Positions 7,283 through 15,738 are shown, numbered from the stretch's first letter. The stretch: 21,046 bases of DNA from JANXQE01 sp035651635 (GCA_035651635.1 DASRFK010000187.1:1-21046); one strand, 5' to 3'. Notes: generated from the letters alone by a model not told the origin. A program made the numbers and translations.

Positions 7283-7503
7283 TCCACGAGGAGCGCAGAC
7301 TTTCAGTCCGCTGCATCGCCGACTTTCCAGTGGGCAGGGGTGGAAGCGGAGTAGCCGTGAAGAATTCCACAGTACAGCCGGAAGGGTCGTCTTCGCAGAA
7401 TAGAAATTCTGCGATACAGCAGGCAGGAATGCCTGCGCTACGGGCCGAGGTCGAGCCTCGTACCCGTTGCTTTCGAGTCGGCGGGGTTTAGAAAACCAGG
7501 GGC
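7283..7503. repeat. Array of short hairpin units between the DUF1501 and DUF1549 genes
   Basis: At least five small inverted repeats follow each other. GCAGACT/AGTCCGC (7295-7311) and GCCGACT/AGTGGGC (7318-7335) are imperfect. CGCAGAAT/ATTCTGCG (7394-7413) and GCAGGCA/TGCCTGC (7419-7436) are perfect with 4-base loops. CGAGG/CCTCG with outer CGGG/CCCG covers 7441-7466. Units are about 23-26 bp apart within the sub-blocks, and stems differ in sequence while keeping the fold. The minus strand is open through the whole array in the frame of the DUF1549 protein. Confidence 0.7.
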
Positions 7504-8925
7504 TCATGCGATCACGGGTGTAACGACCTGTCCGGCGACATCCGTTAACCGGAAATCACGGCCGTTATACCGATAAGTCAGTTTCTGATGATCGAACCCG
7601 AGCAAGGCCAAAATCGTGGCGTGGAGATCGTGGATGTGGACCTTGTTCTCCACGGCCGCGGCGCCGAACTCATCGGTCGAGCCGTAGATCGTCCCACCGC
7701 GAACGCCGCCCCCGGCCAGCAGAGTGGTAAAGGCTTTGGCATTATGGTCGCGCCCCGGATTGTCATTGCCATTGCGATCCTTGACTGGTTTGCGGCCGAA
7801 TTCGCCCCCCCAGATCACCAGCGTGCTGTCGAACAGGTTCCGCTGCTTTAAATCCGTGATAAACGCCGCCAGTGGCTGATCGATTTCCTTGGCGCGTTCC
7901 GGCAACCGTTCCTCGATATCCTGGTGATGGTCCCATCCGCCGGCCCACACCTGAACAAAACGCACACCGCGCTCGATCAACCGGCGCGCGATCAGCATTT
8001 GATTGCCTTGGGGACTGCGGCCGTACAGGTCGCGGATGTTGTCCGGCTCTTTTCTTAAATCGAAAGCGTCCGTCGCTTCGGTCTGCATTTTAAAAGCCAT
8101 CTCATAGGCCTGCAGGCGTGCTTCCAGTTGCGCGTCTTTTTGCAGGTTCTGACTGTGCAATTCGTTGAGCTTGTGCACCAGGTCCAGTTGGCGCCGTTGC
8201 TCGGCCAATGGCGTGTACTGGTTATGGATATTCTGAATGATCTGGTTTACGCCCGGCGATTTGGTGTTGATGCTGACGCCTTGATAGAGGCCTGGCAGAA
8301 AGGACGCCTGCCAATTGGAACTGCCGCCCGGTGGCGTGCCGCCCGGACGCAGCGAGATAAAGCCGGGCATATTCTGGTTCTCCGTGCCGAGACCGTAAAG
8401 CACCCATGAGCCGAGGCTCGGCCGGGAGAAGCGCGTTGAACCCGTGTTCATGAAAATGGTCGCAACTTCGTGCGCCGGGATGTCGGTGTACATCGAGCGA
8501 ATCACGGTCATGTCGTCGACCAACTCGCCCAATTTGGGAAAGACTTCGCTGACTTCGATCCCGCACTTGCCCTTCTTCTCGAACTTAAACGGGGATGCCA
8601 TCGCCACGCCATCCATTCCCGGGATGGATTTCCCATCGTACTGGGCCAAGGCCGGTTTGGGGTCCCAGGTATCCACATGGGAGGGGGCGCCCTGGGCAAA
8701 CACATGAACGACGTGTTTGGCTTTCGCTGGCAGCGGCGGCGCTTTGGGCGTGAGCGTCGCAATTTCCTCAGCCTGGGCGGACGAGGTGAAACCCTCTTCG
8801 CCCAGCAAAGTAGCCAGGCCGAGCATGCCCAGACCCATGCCGGCGCGTTGGAGGAATTGGCGGCGAGTAACGAAGAGATCTTCGATCCGGGGTGAATGCT
8901 CGCGGATATACTTGTCAGCACTCAT
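7504..8925 (-). CDS. DUF1501 Tat-exported protein (locus A)
   Basis: 473 aa. The N-terminus has a twin-arginine signal, TRRQFLQRAGMGLGMLGLATLL, with the pair at 21-22, so the folded protein is probably exported. DUF1501 belongs to the alkaline phosphatase/sulfatase-like superfamily. Conserved blocks visible are AKHVVHVFAQGAPSHVDTWDPKP, GGWDHHQDIEERLPE, LVIWGGEFGRKP, GRDHNAKAFTTLLAGGGVRGG and HIHDLHATILALLGFDHQKLTYRYNGRDFRLTDV, rich in Asp and His that could bind metal. No substrate is established for the family, which typically pairs with DUF1549/DUF1553 genes. Here it precedes its partner; in locus B it follows. Its stop overlaps an ATG of the downstream open frame. The 81-bp gap to the divergent zinc-ribbon gene must hold its promoter; I see TATTGATATTGATAC there but no convincing -35/-10 pair. 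Confidence 0.9.
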   Translation of the reverse strand: MSADKYIREHSPRIEDLFVTRRQFLQRAGMGLGMLGLATLLGEEGFTSSAQAEEIATLTPKAPPLPAKAKHVVHVFAQGAPSHVDTWDPKPALAQYDGKSIPGMDGVAMASPFKFEKKGKCGIEVSEVFPKLGELVDDMTVIRSMYTDIPAHEVATIFMNTGSTRFSRPSLGSWVLYGLGTENQNMPGFISLRPGGTPPGGSSNWQASFLPGLYQGVSINTKSPGVNQIIQNIHNQYTPLAEQRRQLDLVHKLNELHSQNLQKDAQLEARLQAYEMAFKMQTEATDAFDLRKEPDNIRDLYGRSPQGNQMLIARRLIERGVRFVQVWAGGWDHHQDIEERLPERAKEIDQPLAAFITDLKQRNLFDSTLVIWGGEFGRKPVKDRNGNDNPGRDHNAKAFTTLLAGGGVRGGTIYGSTDEFGAAAVENKVHIHDLHATILALLGFDHQKLTYRYNGRDFRLTDVAGQVVTPVIA

Positions 8926-9006
8926 ACATGTATCAATATCAATACCACATCAGACGGCCCGGGTAAGGGCCTGGTTTCGCATTATTTGCAAGTTCAATGC
9001 CAAAAA

Positions 9007-9630
9007 ATGAGCAAAACCAAGTATTTAAAGGGCGCCTGCCAGCATTGCGGCGGGCACCTCGAATTCCTGGCCGATCACATCGGCATGGTTGTGCCCTGTC
9101 CTCATTGCCAGCAGGAAACCGAGCTGAATTTGCTTCCCCCGGCCGAAACGCCCACCGTCCCCCGGCGAGCTTTGGTTTGGACCGGCATAGCCGTAATCAT
9201 TCTCATCCTGGGGTTTGGAGCGGCGTTGGTGGCCCTGAAACGGGCGCAACGGTGGGCTGAACGGCAAAAGAACCAGACCGCAGTCCCTGCCTCCTTTCCC
9301 ATGGTCGAAGGTCCGGGCAATCCAGTGCCCGAGCCCGCCGAGACAAACTCCGCCAGTTTAAATGAACTTTCAGCGTCAAGCGTCACCCTTGAAAAAACGC
9401 CCGGATCTTCCCTCGTCTACGCCGTTGGGATGATCCGCAACACCTCGACGCGCCAGCGATTTGGCATCAAGATAGAGCTGGAACTGGCCGACGCCGCGGG
9501 TCAGAAAGTCGGGACGGCGAGCGATTACCATCCGCTGCTCGAACCCGGCGCTCAGTGGCAATTCAAGGCGCTCGTCGTCCAGGCCAAAGCTGTTTCAGCA
9601 AAGATCACTTCTATTCGGGAAGACCAATGA
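9007..9630 (+). CDS. Zinc-ribbon, single-helix membrane protein with FxLYD-like domain
   Basis: 207 aa. Residues 11-34 hold two CxxC pairs (CQHC and CPHC), a small zinc ribbon on the cytoplasmic side. One membrane helix covers about 56-77 (VWTGIAVIILILGFGAALVAL), followed by a basic stop-transfer segment. After a Pro/Ser-rich linker, residues about 125-203 form an FxLYD-like beta-sandwich (SSLVYAVGMIRNTSTRQRFGIKIELELADAAGQKVG and EPGAQWQFKALV), a fold found in extracytoplasmic proteins of unknown ligand. The function is unknown. The ATG at 9007 is chosen because the conserved zinc ribbon starts right after it; an open extension to 8896 overlaps the divergent DUF1501 gene. No Shine-Dalgarno sequence is evident. 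The gene is divergent from locus A and converges with the membrane protein at 9759, with a featureless 128-bp gap (9631-9758) between them. Confidence 0.8.
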   Translation: MSKTKYLKGACQHCGGHLEFLADHIGMVVPCPHCQQETELNLLPPAETPTVPRRALVWTGIAVIILILGFGAALVALKRAQRWAERQKNQTAVPASFPMVEGPGNPVPEPAETNSASLNELSASSVTLEKTPGSSLVYAVGMIRNTSTRQRFGIKIELELADAAGQKVGTASDYHPLLEPGAQWQFKALVVQAKAVSAKITSIREDQ

Positions 9631-9758
9631 GGCATTTTTGTGGTTCCTTCACCCCAACCTTCGATTCAACCGATTTGTCACGACCAGCTAATTGTGTCCA
9701 AAGGGATCAATGAAACCGCGTTGCCGATGCTTTCCCCAGGCGTGGATATGGTCTTTTA

Positions 9759-10136
9759 TTATTTAAGATCAGCTTTCGGATCATGCTCGAAGAATACCGA
9801 ACTGGAAGGACGGAACAGAAAGAAAGCAATCAGGGCGAGCAACAAACCGTGCACGATCAGCTTGGAAACTGAATGGAGGGAGCTCAGAACGACGTGAAAC
9901 GCCATCCACAATACCAGCAGCCAGCGCGCCCAATTGTGAGCGCGAAACAAAAAAACAGCTCCGACGATCGCCAGCAGGCGGACCCCTAAAGTCCACACCA
10001 GCTCAGCACGGAACGGGCGGCTGGGGCCAAGCTCGGTGGCGTGGTAAATGATTGCGACCACACCGGCCACGAAAAAAAGCCCTGAAATCAAAGTTACAGT
10101 GAGCGGGCGTTTGGTCATTCCAAACAGGTCTTTCAC
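9759..10136 (-). CDS. Small four-helix membrane protein, unknown function
   Basis: 125 aa from a GTG at 10136. Four hydrophobic segments are clear, about 13-31 (TLISGLFFVAGVVAIIYHA), 45-65 (ELVWTLGVRLLAIVGAVFLFR), 68-86 (WARWLLVLWMAFHVVLSSL) and 92-109 (KLIVHGLLLALIAFFLF), with a short polar C-terminus. I do not recognise a family. The GTG overlaps the stop of the upstream beta-propeller gene (GTGA on the minus strand), which suggests translational coupling; an ATG six codons in (10118) is an alternative start. Because the two genes overlap they are probably one transcript, but the sequence gives no functional link. Confidence 0.7.
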   Translation of the reverse strand: MKDLFGMTKRPLTVTLISGLFFVAGVVAIIYHATELGPSRPFRAELVWTLGVRLLAIVGAVFLFRAHNWARWLLVLWMAFHVVLSSLHSVSKLIVHGLLLALIAFFLFRPSSSVFFEHDPKADLK

Positions 10137-11242
10137 CGCAGCTTGCGACCCAGCCCGAATTGATCTCCGGTCCGCACCGGCTGATTGCCGTCAAAATCGA
10201 TTTCGAGAAGCTTTTCGCTTTGGACGGGATGCCCGGTCTCATCGGCGAGTTCCGCGATAATTTTGCGTGCCTTGACGTCGACCACGTCCCCCGTCGATGG
10301 ATAAGCAAAGCGGCCATCGAGGCCGAAAGTGATCCAGCCGGGCTGGTCGCGCAAGTGCACCTGGCCGGTTTCCTTGGGCGGCATGACCGTGGCATCGAAG
10401 ATATGCAACTGGCTGTTGGCCGCATCGGTCAGCCACAACTCAGTTTCGTCCGGAGTGAGCCCAATCCCGTGACTGGGACAGCCATGGCGCTTTTCAGAGC
10501 CCGGTTTGGCACCCGCAATTTCCACCCGATACAACACGTTGCCCGTTTTCAAGTCGCCCATCTCGAATCCTAGGAGACCGTTTACATTGACGAAGCAAAG
10601 AGTCTGACTGCCATTGACCGTGAAGGGACGAATCACGTTGCCAAAGGGGCCGACTGTTATGCTGACCTGGCGGGTGCGCGCATCCATCACCGTGAGGATC
10701 GGTGATTTAAGGCCAGCCAGGAAAACGTGCTCGCCATCCAGGCCATAAATGGTGTTATGCGCCCCGGACTTGCGCACGATTTTTTCGACGACCGCCCCGC
10801 CAAGCGCGTCAATGACGTGCCAGTGGTCGCCTTCGAGCGAAGGCACATAAATGGTTTTGCCGTCGGGCGAGAGCGCCAGCCGGTCACACCCGCCGTCATA
10901 AGCTTTTTCCCAAATCAATTTGTCCGTGGCGAGGTCCAGGCACAGAATGGATTTCGTGGTGCTGACATAAATGCGTTTGGTGACGGCACTGGCACAAACG
11001 CCCTTTACGTTGAGGGGTTTGCCATTGCGATCCACGCCGCCGGTAGCAATGCGGCGCAAGAACCGATGTCCATCGTCGATGTCATACACCAGCAATCCGT
11101 GCCCGCCGTATTCGAGATAATCGCGGATGCCAGGTTCGGCTACATAAAGCAGCTTGCGCTCGCCCGGACCGAGATCACGCGCGAAGCCAGGGTTGTTGCC
11201 AAGGAGCGCTAAAGCGCAGCCGAGGGTGAAGAGGCTTTTCAT
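10133..11242 (-). CDS. Exported YVTN-type beta-propeller protein
   Basis: 369 aa from the ATG at 11242, which starts a signal peptide (MKSLFTLGCALALLGNNPGFA). An open extension to a TTG at 11269 would only add polar residues ahead of it. The rest is a repeating beta-propeller: RKLLYVAEPG, LLVYDIDDG, KRIYVSTTKSILCLDLATDKLIWE, RLALSPDGKTIYVPS, GLDGEHVFLAGLKSPILTVMDARTRQV, GIGLTPDETELWLTDAANSQLHIFDAT and GWITFGLDGRFAYPSTGDVVDVKARK, about seven blades. Such YVTN/WD40-like proteins act as binding or scaffold surfaces in the periplasm; no catalytic residues or heme motif are seen. The Cys and His near GSEKRHGCPSHG are conserved-looking but not CxxCH. It overlaps the downstream membrane protein gene. 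The ligand is unknown. Confidence 0.8.
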   Translation of the reverse strand: MKSLFTLGCALALLGNNPGFARDLGPGERKLLYVAEPGIRDYLEYGGHGLLVYDIDDGHRFLRRIATGGVDRNGKPLNVKGVCASAVTKRIYVSTTKSILCLDLATDKLIWEKAYDGGCDRLALSPDGKTIYVPSLEGDHWHVIDALGGAVVEKIVRKSGAHNTIYGLDGEHVFLAGLKSPILTVMDARTRQVSITVGPFGNVIRPFTVNGSQTLCFVNVNGLLGFEMGDLKTGNVLYRVEIAGAKPGSEKRHGCPSHGIGLTPDETELWLTDAANSQLHIFDATVMPPKETGQVHLRDQPGWITFGLDGRFAYPSTGDVVDVKARKIIAELADETGHPVQSEKLLEIDFDGNQPVRTGDQFGLGRKLR

Positions 11243-11269
11243 TGAAAATGACAGGTGACGGTTAAGCAA

Positions 11270-11561
11270 CTTGTCAGAAATCCCACCGCGACGCTACTAA
11301 GTTCGCCTGTTTTCGATTAAGCCGCGTCCACCCACAGATTCAGGGCGACCCAGCGCAATTCATAAAAGGGGTGGGGACGAGACGTTCCCGCCCGGGTGAA
11401 CCGACCCGATTCCGAAGGTTTTGGAGTGCGCCGCTTTGCGGCGCTTTTTTGGGGCGACACAGGGTCGAACTGAGATCTTTGGCGGGTCACCGCCGTTCGG
11501 TTTCAAGAGAGGGGCAAAAGCGCCGCCAAGGCGCTAGCGCGAGTTTACTCGAACTCTTGGT
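11270..11561. repeat. Gene-free spacer with hairpin repeats
   Basis: No credible gene is seen. The plus strand has GCGCCGC/GCGGCGC with loop TTT and six Ts (11428-11450). GTTTCAAGAGAGG at 11500-11512 recurs exactly at 15791-15803, in each case just before an inverted repeat. A GAGTGCG-starting hairpin word near 11425 resembles the one near 15872. I take the spacer to hold a copy of the repeat family found in the other gaps of this window. Confidence 0.5.
11515..11535 (-). terminator. Candidate terminator of locus B (DUF1549-DUF1501)
   Basis: Read on the minus strand, AGCGCC (11535-11530) pairs with GGCGCT (11524-11519) across the loop TTGGC, followed by TTTTG. It is 27 bp past the DUF1501 stop. 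The T tract is short, so termination may be weak. Confidence 0.45.
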
Positions 11562-13004
11562 TCAAGCCAGGATATCCGTCACGACTTCACCGCTGACATC
11601 GGTTAGGCGGAAGTCCCGTCCGGCGTACCGATAGGTGAGTTTCTCGTGATCGAAGCCGAGGAGGTGGAGCATGGTGGCATGGAGATCATGCACGTGGACG
11701 GGGTTTTCGACCGCGCGGAACCCGAACTCGTCAGTTGCGCCGTAGACGTGGCCTCCTTTGACGCCGCCTCCCGCCAGCCAAACGGTGAAGCCGTAATGAT
11801 TGTGATCCCGGCCTTTGCCTTTGCCGGGTGTGCCCGGTGCAGGGACCTCGACGACGGGAGTGCGGCCAAACTCGCCTCCACAAATGACCAGGGTATCTTC
11901 GAGTAATCCGCGGGACTTGAGGTCGGTAAGCAGAGCGGCAATGCCCTGGTCAATTTCACCAGCGAGCTTGCGATGGTTTTCTTCGACCAGTTCGTGGCTG
12001 TCCCAAGGCTGAACATCGCCGTGATAGCATTGGACCACGCGGACACCGCGTTCGAGCAAACGCCGGGCAATGAGCAACTGCCGGCATTGAACGGTGTCGC
12101 CATACATTTCGCGGATCTGCGCCGGCTCTTTGGAAATATCAAATGCGTCGGTCGCTTCGAGTTGCATGCGGTAAGCCAGCTCGAATGACTGGATGCGCGC
12201 TTCGAGCTGCGGATCATCACCCCGGGCCCGCTGATGCTCGGCATTCAGCTCGCTAAGCAGATCCAACTGACGGCGCTGGGCGACACGGCTGATGCGCGGA
12301 TTGGTAATGTTTTCGATCAGTTCTTCGGGCTTTGTTTTCTTCGTGTTGATATGTGTGCCCTGGTAAATCCCGGGTAAGAAGGCGGCGCGCCAGTTGGAGA
12401 CATCGGCGACCGGGAGGCCTGGACACATAGCGATGAAGCCCGGCAGGTTTTCGTTCACCGTGCCCAGTCCATAGGTGATCCAGGCACCGTAGCTTGGGCG
12501 GGAGAGCCGTTCGTCGCCGCAATTCATCAAACGCATGGATTGCTCGTGGTTCGGCGTGTTGGCGTGCATCGAACGGATCAAACAGAGGTCGTCCGCATGC
12601 TGCGCGGTGCGAGAAAATATTTCGCTGATCTCCATCCCGCTTTTGCCGTAAGGCTGAAATTTGAAGGGCGACGGTAAGGCCGTGCCCGTCGGACGTTCCG
12701 TGGTGAGATTGCCCGTGGGAATCACTTTCTCGGCCCACTTACCCAATGCTGGTTTTGGGTCAAAGGTGTCCACATGGGACGGACCGCCATTGAGATAAAT
12801 GTGAATGATGCGTTTGGCCCGGGGCGCGAACTGGGGTGGCTTGGCCGCCAATGGATTGAGCGCAGCCCCGTGTGCTTCGGCCGCCAGGAGACCGGAGTCT
12901 CGCAGCAACGAAGCCAGGCCAAGCATGCCCAGGCCGGTGCCCATTTGGTGGAGCATTTGTCGGCGGGTCAGCAGGCGCGGCGGAAGATGTTGAAAGGGAT
13001 TCAT
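11562..13004 (-). CDS. DUF1501 Tat-exported protein (locus B)
   Basis: 480 aa paralogue of the protein at 7504-8925 along its whole length. The Tat signal is LTRRQMLHQMGTGLGMLGLASLL with Arg at 14-15. Shared blocks are RIIHIYLNGGPSHVDTFDPKPALGKW, CYHGDVQPWDSHELVEENHRK (where locus A has GGWDHHQD), LVICGGEFGRTP, GRDHNHYGFTVWLAGGGVKGGHVYG and HVHDLHATMLHLLGFDHEKLTYRYAGRDFRLTDV. The alkaline phosphatase-like fold and Asp/His-rich motifs suggest a metal-dependent hydrolase or a structural relative; no activity is known for the family. Its ATG is 3 bp after the stop of the DUF1549/DUF1553 gene, so the two are surely cotranscribed, in the order usual for this pair and opposite to locus A. Confidence 0.92.
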   Translation of the reverse strand: MNPFQHLPPRLLTRRQMLHQMGTGLGMLGLASLLRDSGLLAAEAHGAALNPLAAKPPQFAPRAKRIIHIYLNGGPSHVDTFDPKPALGKWAEKVIPTGNLTTERPTGTALPSPFKFQPYGKSGMEISEIFSRTAQHADDLCLIRSMHANTPNHEQSMRLMNCGDERLSRPSYGAWITYGLGTVNENLPGFIAMCPGLPVADVSNWRAAFLPGIYQGTHINTKKTKPEELIENITNPRISRVAQRRQLDLLSELNAEHQRARGDDPQLEARIQSFELAYRMQLEATDAFDISKEPAQIREMYGDTVQCRQLLIARRLLERGVRVVQCYHGDVQPWDSHELVEENHRKLAGEIDQGIAALLTDLKSRGLLEDTLVICGGEFGRTPVVEVPAPGTPGKGKGRDHNHYGFTVWLAGGGVKGGHVYGATDEFGFRAVENPVHVHDLHATMLHLLGFDHEKLTYRYAGRDFRLTDVSGEVVTDILA

Positions 13005-13007
13005 AGT

Positions 13008-15488
13008 TTAATCAACAAAGACAGCTTCGTTCGACATCAACAGCACCTGGGCGAGTTGTTCCCAGGCAGTCAGGCCGTTCTCCGGCGCCTTTTCCGATTC
13101 GGCCTGGTGGATAAATCGGGTGCACGAAATGGACTCAGCCCTCGTGGCATGGCGGCCAAGCACTCGGCCGAACAAAGCGTCAATTCTTTGACCCGGATCG
13201 ACGGCAGACGCCTCTGGCGATTGAGCGGCTAGCGCCTGGGCCTGGCCCAGCACGAACAGCGAGTTCATCTCAAAGAGCGCCTGCTGAGGCACGGTGGTCC
13301 GCGGCCGGCGCTCGATGCATTGATCCGGAACCGGAAAATCGAACGCGCGGAACATGGAGGGCAAATCCTGGCGGTTGATGAGGGCATAGACCGTGCGACG
13401 AGTGCTCAGGGGTTCGGACGCCAGATCAATTGGCCGGCCGCCGGAGGTCAGATCCAGACGTCCGGAAACGAACAGCAGCGAATCGCGCATCGCCTCAAAA
13501 TCCAAGCGCCGGCGGGGAAAATGGCTGAGCAGCTTGTTTTCGGGGTCGGCGGGATTGGATGTCGAGGAGGCTTGCTGATACGCCGAGCTCAGCAACATCA
13601 CCCGATGCAGATGCTTAATGCTCCAGCCCGAGCGGATGAACTCCGAGGCCAGCCAGTCAAGCAGTTCGGGGTTGGTCGGCGGATCACTGCGCGCGCCGAA
13701 ATCGGCGGGAGAAGCCACCAACGGCTCGCCAAAGTGATGCATCCAGATTCGGTTGACCAAAACGCGCGCGGTCAGCGGATTGTTGACGGAGGCGATGTTC
13801 CGCGCAAGTTCGAGCCGGCCGCTGCCGTGTGTGAACGGTTGCGGCTTTTCGTCCGTCAACAAGCGCAAGAAGGCGCGCGGGACCGGATCACCCAGTCGCG
13901 CTGGATTGCCACGGCGGAAAATGTGCGGGTCGTAAGGCTGGGGCAAATCCGCGACCACCATCGCTCGCGCCGGGGGCGCATTGGTGGCATTGGCCGCGAG
14001 TTTGTCCAGGTTGGAAACGAGAGTCCCGTAACGGTCCTTTTCGGCCCGAGACATGTGATCGGGAGTGTCCCGGCGCGGAAACCAGATTGGCCCATCCGCA
14101 CCGGTAACCACTTCGACTAACTCGCGCTGGTCGGAATCTAAACCGCCGTTCGGGCTGCCAGCGGCGGGCTTTTTGGATTCTTCGTACAGGTCGTGCAGTA
14201 AATTCCCGTAGGTACGCGCGACGGCAACCTTGTTGGTGAGCGCGGCTTGCTCCAAGACCTGCAGCACAAGCGGATTGAAGTTGGGGTTGTTCTTCTGCGA
14301 GCCAGCCTGGACCGCTGTCGCGAGCACTCGTTGCGCGTTCGTGGCGAAACCTTCCTCATCGAGAGCCATCAATTCGGCCCAAGGGCCGAAAAGCCGATCC
14401 TGCGCCACGGCGCGGCGTTTGAGCCATTGGCGCGTTCGCTGAACCAACGTGGGTCGAAAATCGTCGGGAGTCAGTGAGAGCGCGAACTGAGCCGTTTCGG
14501 TCAGGTCCGGTTCGGTCGTGCCAGCGCGAACGAGGTAGTCTCCAATGCGCTGTCGAAAGTTCTCGGTTAACCTGGCGAACTCGGTGTCGATGTGTTGTTC
14601 CAGTTCCTGGCGCGCCTTGGCGAGTTGCTGTTCGAACTCGATGCCTCCGGGAACATTGGTGGGATTTTCGATCAGTGGCAAATCGTACGGCCGCTCGGTG
14701 CTGGCGAACACGCCGTACAGGCCATAGTAATCGGCTTGGGTAATCGCATCGTACTTATGGTCGTGACAGCGGGCACAGGCGACGGTCAATGCCATGAAGC
14801 CGCGTGTCGTTGTGTCGATTTGGTCATCAATTTGATCGTTGCGATTGTTATCGAACAGACGTCCGAGGGTCAGAAACCCAAGTGCGGCCAGGCGCCAGCG
14901 GGGCAGATCCGGACCCAGCAAGTCAGCTGCGAGTTGGTCCTGGACGAATTGATTGTAAGGCAGGTCTTCGTTGAAAGCCCGAATAACGTAATCCCGATAT
15001 GTATAGGCGTAAGGACGCAGCGCATCTTTTCCATAAGCAAGCACCAGATCTTTGGTGTCCGCGTATCTGGCCACATCCAGCCAATGCCGGCCCCAGCGCT
15101 CACCATATCGAGGAGAAGCCAACAAGCTATCCACCACTTTGGTGAAGGCCTCTGGTGATCGGTCGTTCTCGAAAGCCTCGATCTGCTCCATCGTCGGCGG
15201 CAAGCCGACCAAATCGTAATATGCCCGCCGCAGCAGTGTCCGCCGGTCGGCTGGGGGAGCGAACGAGAGATGTTTTTCGGAAAGCCTGGCCAGGAGGAAC
15301 GCGTCGACTGGAGATTGGCGCTTTTCGGAAATGCGCGGAGGCGTCGGGCTGCGGAGCGGCTGATAAGCCCAGTGCTGGCGAGCCGCTTCGAAGGATTGTC
15401 CGGGATCCGCCGCCGAGCGGGTTGCTGAAAATGCCGGAACCAGCATGGCCAGGGTGACCGGCCCGAGGATTTGCGCCAGGCGCTTCAT
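13008..15488 (-). CDS. DUF1549-DUF1553 exported protein without PSCyt1 domain (locus B)
   Basis: 826 aa with a signal peptide at 1-27 (MKRLAQILGPVTLAMLVPAF, cleavage near ATRSAA). It then goes straight to DUF1549 (about 58-265: PVDAFLLARLSEKHLSFAPPADRRTLLRRAYYDLVGLPPT, RYGERWGRHWLDVARYADTKD), with one CxxCH, CARCHDHKYDAI, at 238-242. The PSCyt1 heme domain of the locus A paralogue is missing. A long helical, charged linker (about 283-505) separates it from DUF1553 (about 538-800: PFTHGSGRLELARNIASVNNPLTARVLVNRIWMHHFGEP and TVPQQALFEMNSLFV). The reaction is unknown; membership of an exported redox or polymer-processing system is inferred from its partners. It is the first gene of the pair with DUF1501, and its promoter should lie in the 569-bp spacer shared with the divergent FG-GAP gene. 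Confidence 0.9.
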   Translation of the reverse strand: MKRLAQILGPVTLAMLVPAFSATRSAADPGQSFEAARQHWAYQPLRSPTPPRISEKRQSPVDAFLLARLSEKHLSFAPPADRRTLLRRAYYDLVGLPPTMEQIEAFENDRSPEAFTKVVDSLLASPRYGERWGRHWLDVARYADTKDLVLAYGKDALRPYAYTYRDYVIRAFNEDLPYNQFVQDQLAADLLGPDLPRWRLAALGFLTLGRLFDNNRNDQIDDQIDTTTRGFMALTVACARCHDHKYDAITQADYYGLYGVFASTERPYDLPLIENPTNVPGGIEFEQQLAKARQELEQHIDTEFARLTENFRQRIGDYLVRAGTTEPDLTETAQFALSLTPDDFRPTLVQRTRQWLKRRAVAQDRLFGPWAELMALDEEGFATNAQRVLATAVQAGSQKNNPNFNPLVLQVLEQAALTNKVAVARTYGNLLHDLYEESKKPAAGSPNGGLDSDQRELVEVVTGADGPIWFPRRDTPDHMSRAEKDRYGTLVSNLDKLAANATNAPPARAMVVADLPQPYDPHIFRRGNPARLGDPVPRAFLRLLTDEKPQPFTHGSGRLELARNIASVNNPLTARVLVNRIWMHHFGEPLVASPADFGARSDPPTNPELLDWLASEFIRSGWSIKHLHRVMLLSSAYQQASSTSNPADPENKLLSHFPRRRLDFEAMRDSLLFVSGRLDLTSGGRPIDLASEPLSTRRTVYALINRQDLPSMFRAFDFPVPDQCIERRPRTTVPQQALFEMNSLFVLGQAQALAAQSPEASAVDPGQRIDALFGRVLGRHATRAESISCTRFIHQAESEKAPENGLTAWEQLAQVLLMSNEAVFVD

Positions 15489-15590
15489 GGGAGCTTCGTA
15501 TATCTTTCGCAGTCCGAGGGCGTTGCGTCAACCTCGTAGCCGCTTTCCGACCGGTCCCCGGCCCTGCGCGGATTGTGAAATTTCTAACCG

Positions 15591-15620
15591 CGAATGGACG
15601 CCAATGGACGCGAATGGACG
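15591..15620. repeat. Three tandem 10-bp repeats
   Basis: CGAATGGACG, CCAATGGACG and CGAATGGACG follow directly on each other, differing at one base, after TTTCTAACCG. Confidence 0.75.
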
Positions 15621-15694
15621 GGAACGAGGCGGACACAGGGAATCACCAGTCCCAATTCTGCCCGGCAAAATACGCCGTCGGTACCGGCAAACGC

Positions 15695-15738
15695 GCCGAT
15701 CAGCCCTTTTCACTCGCGATAGGATAAAGGGGATCGGC
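15695..15738. repeat. Long imperfect hairpin
   Basis: Thirteen paired bases in two blocks (7 and 6) with a two-base bulge at 15702-15703 and a 16-base loop. It is not followed by a T tract, so it does not look like a terminator. Confidence 0.55.

Noticed and set aside
7283..7503. Possible CRISPR-like array
   Set aside because: Units are hairpins with different sequences and no constant direct repeat or unique spacers, and no cas gene is nearby.
8926..8946. Second SahR-like site (TATTGATATTGATAC on the minus strand)
   Set aside because: It shares only TTGATAC with the metK operator and its dyad symmetry is poor; no methionine gene is adjacent.
11428..11450. Plus-strand terminator (hairpin plus six Ts)
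   Set aside because: The structure is good, but the nearest plus-strand gene ends at 9630, with two minus-strand genes between. It is more likely part of a repeat.
13320..14120. 266-codon plus-strand frame inside the locus B DUF1549 gene
   Set aside because: It is antisense to a clear conserved protein and shows no recognisable motif.
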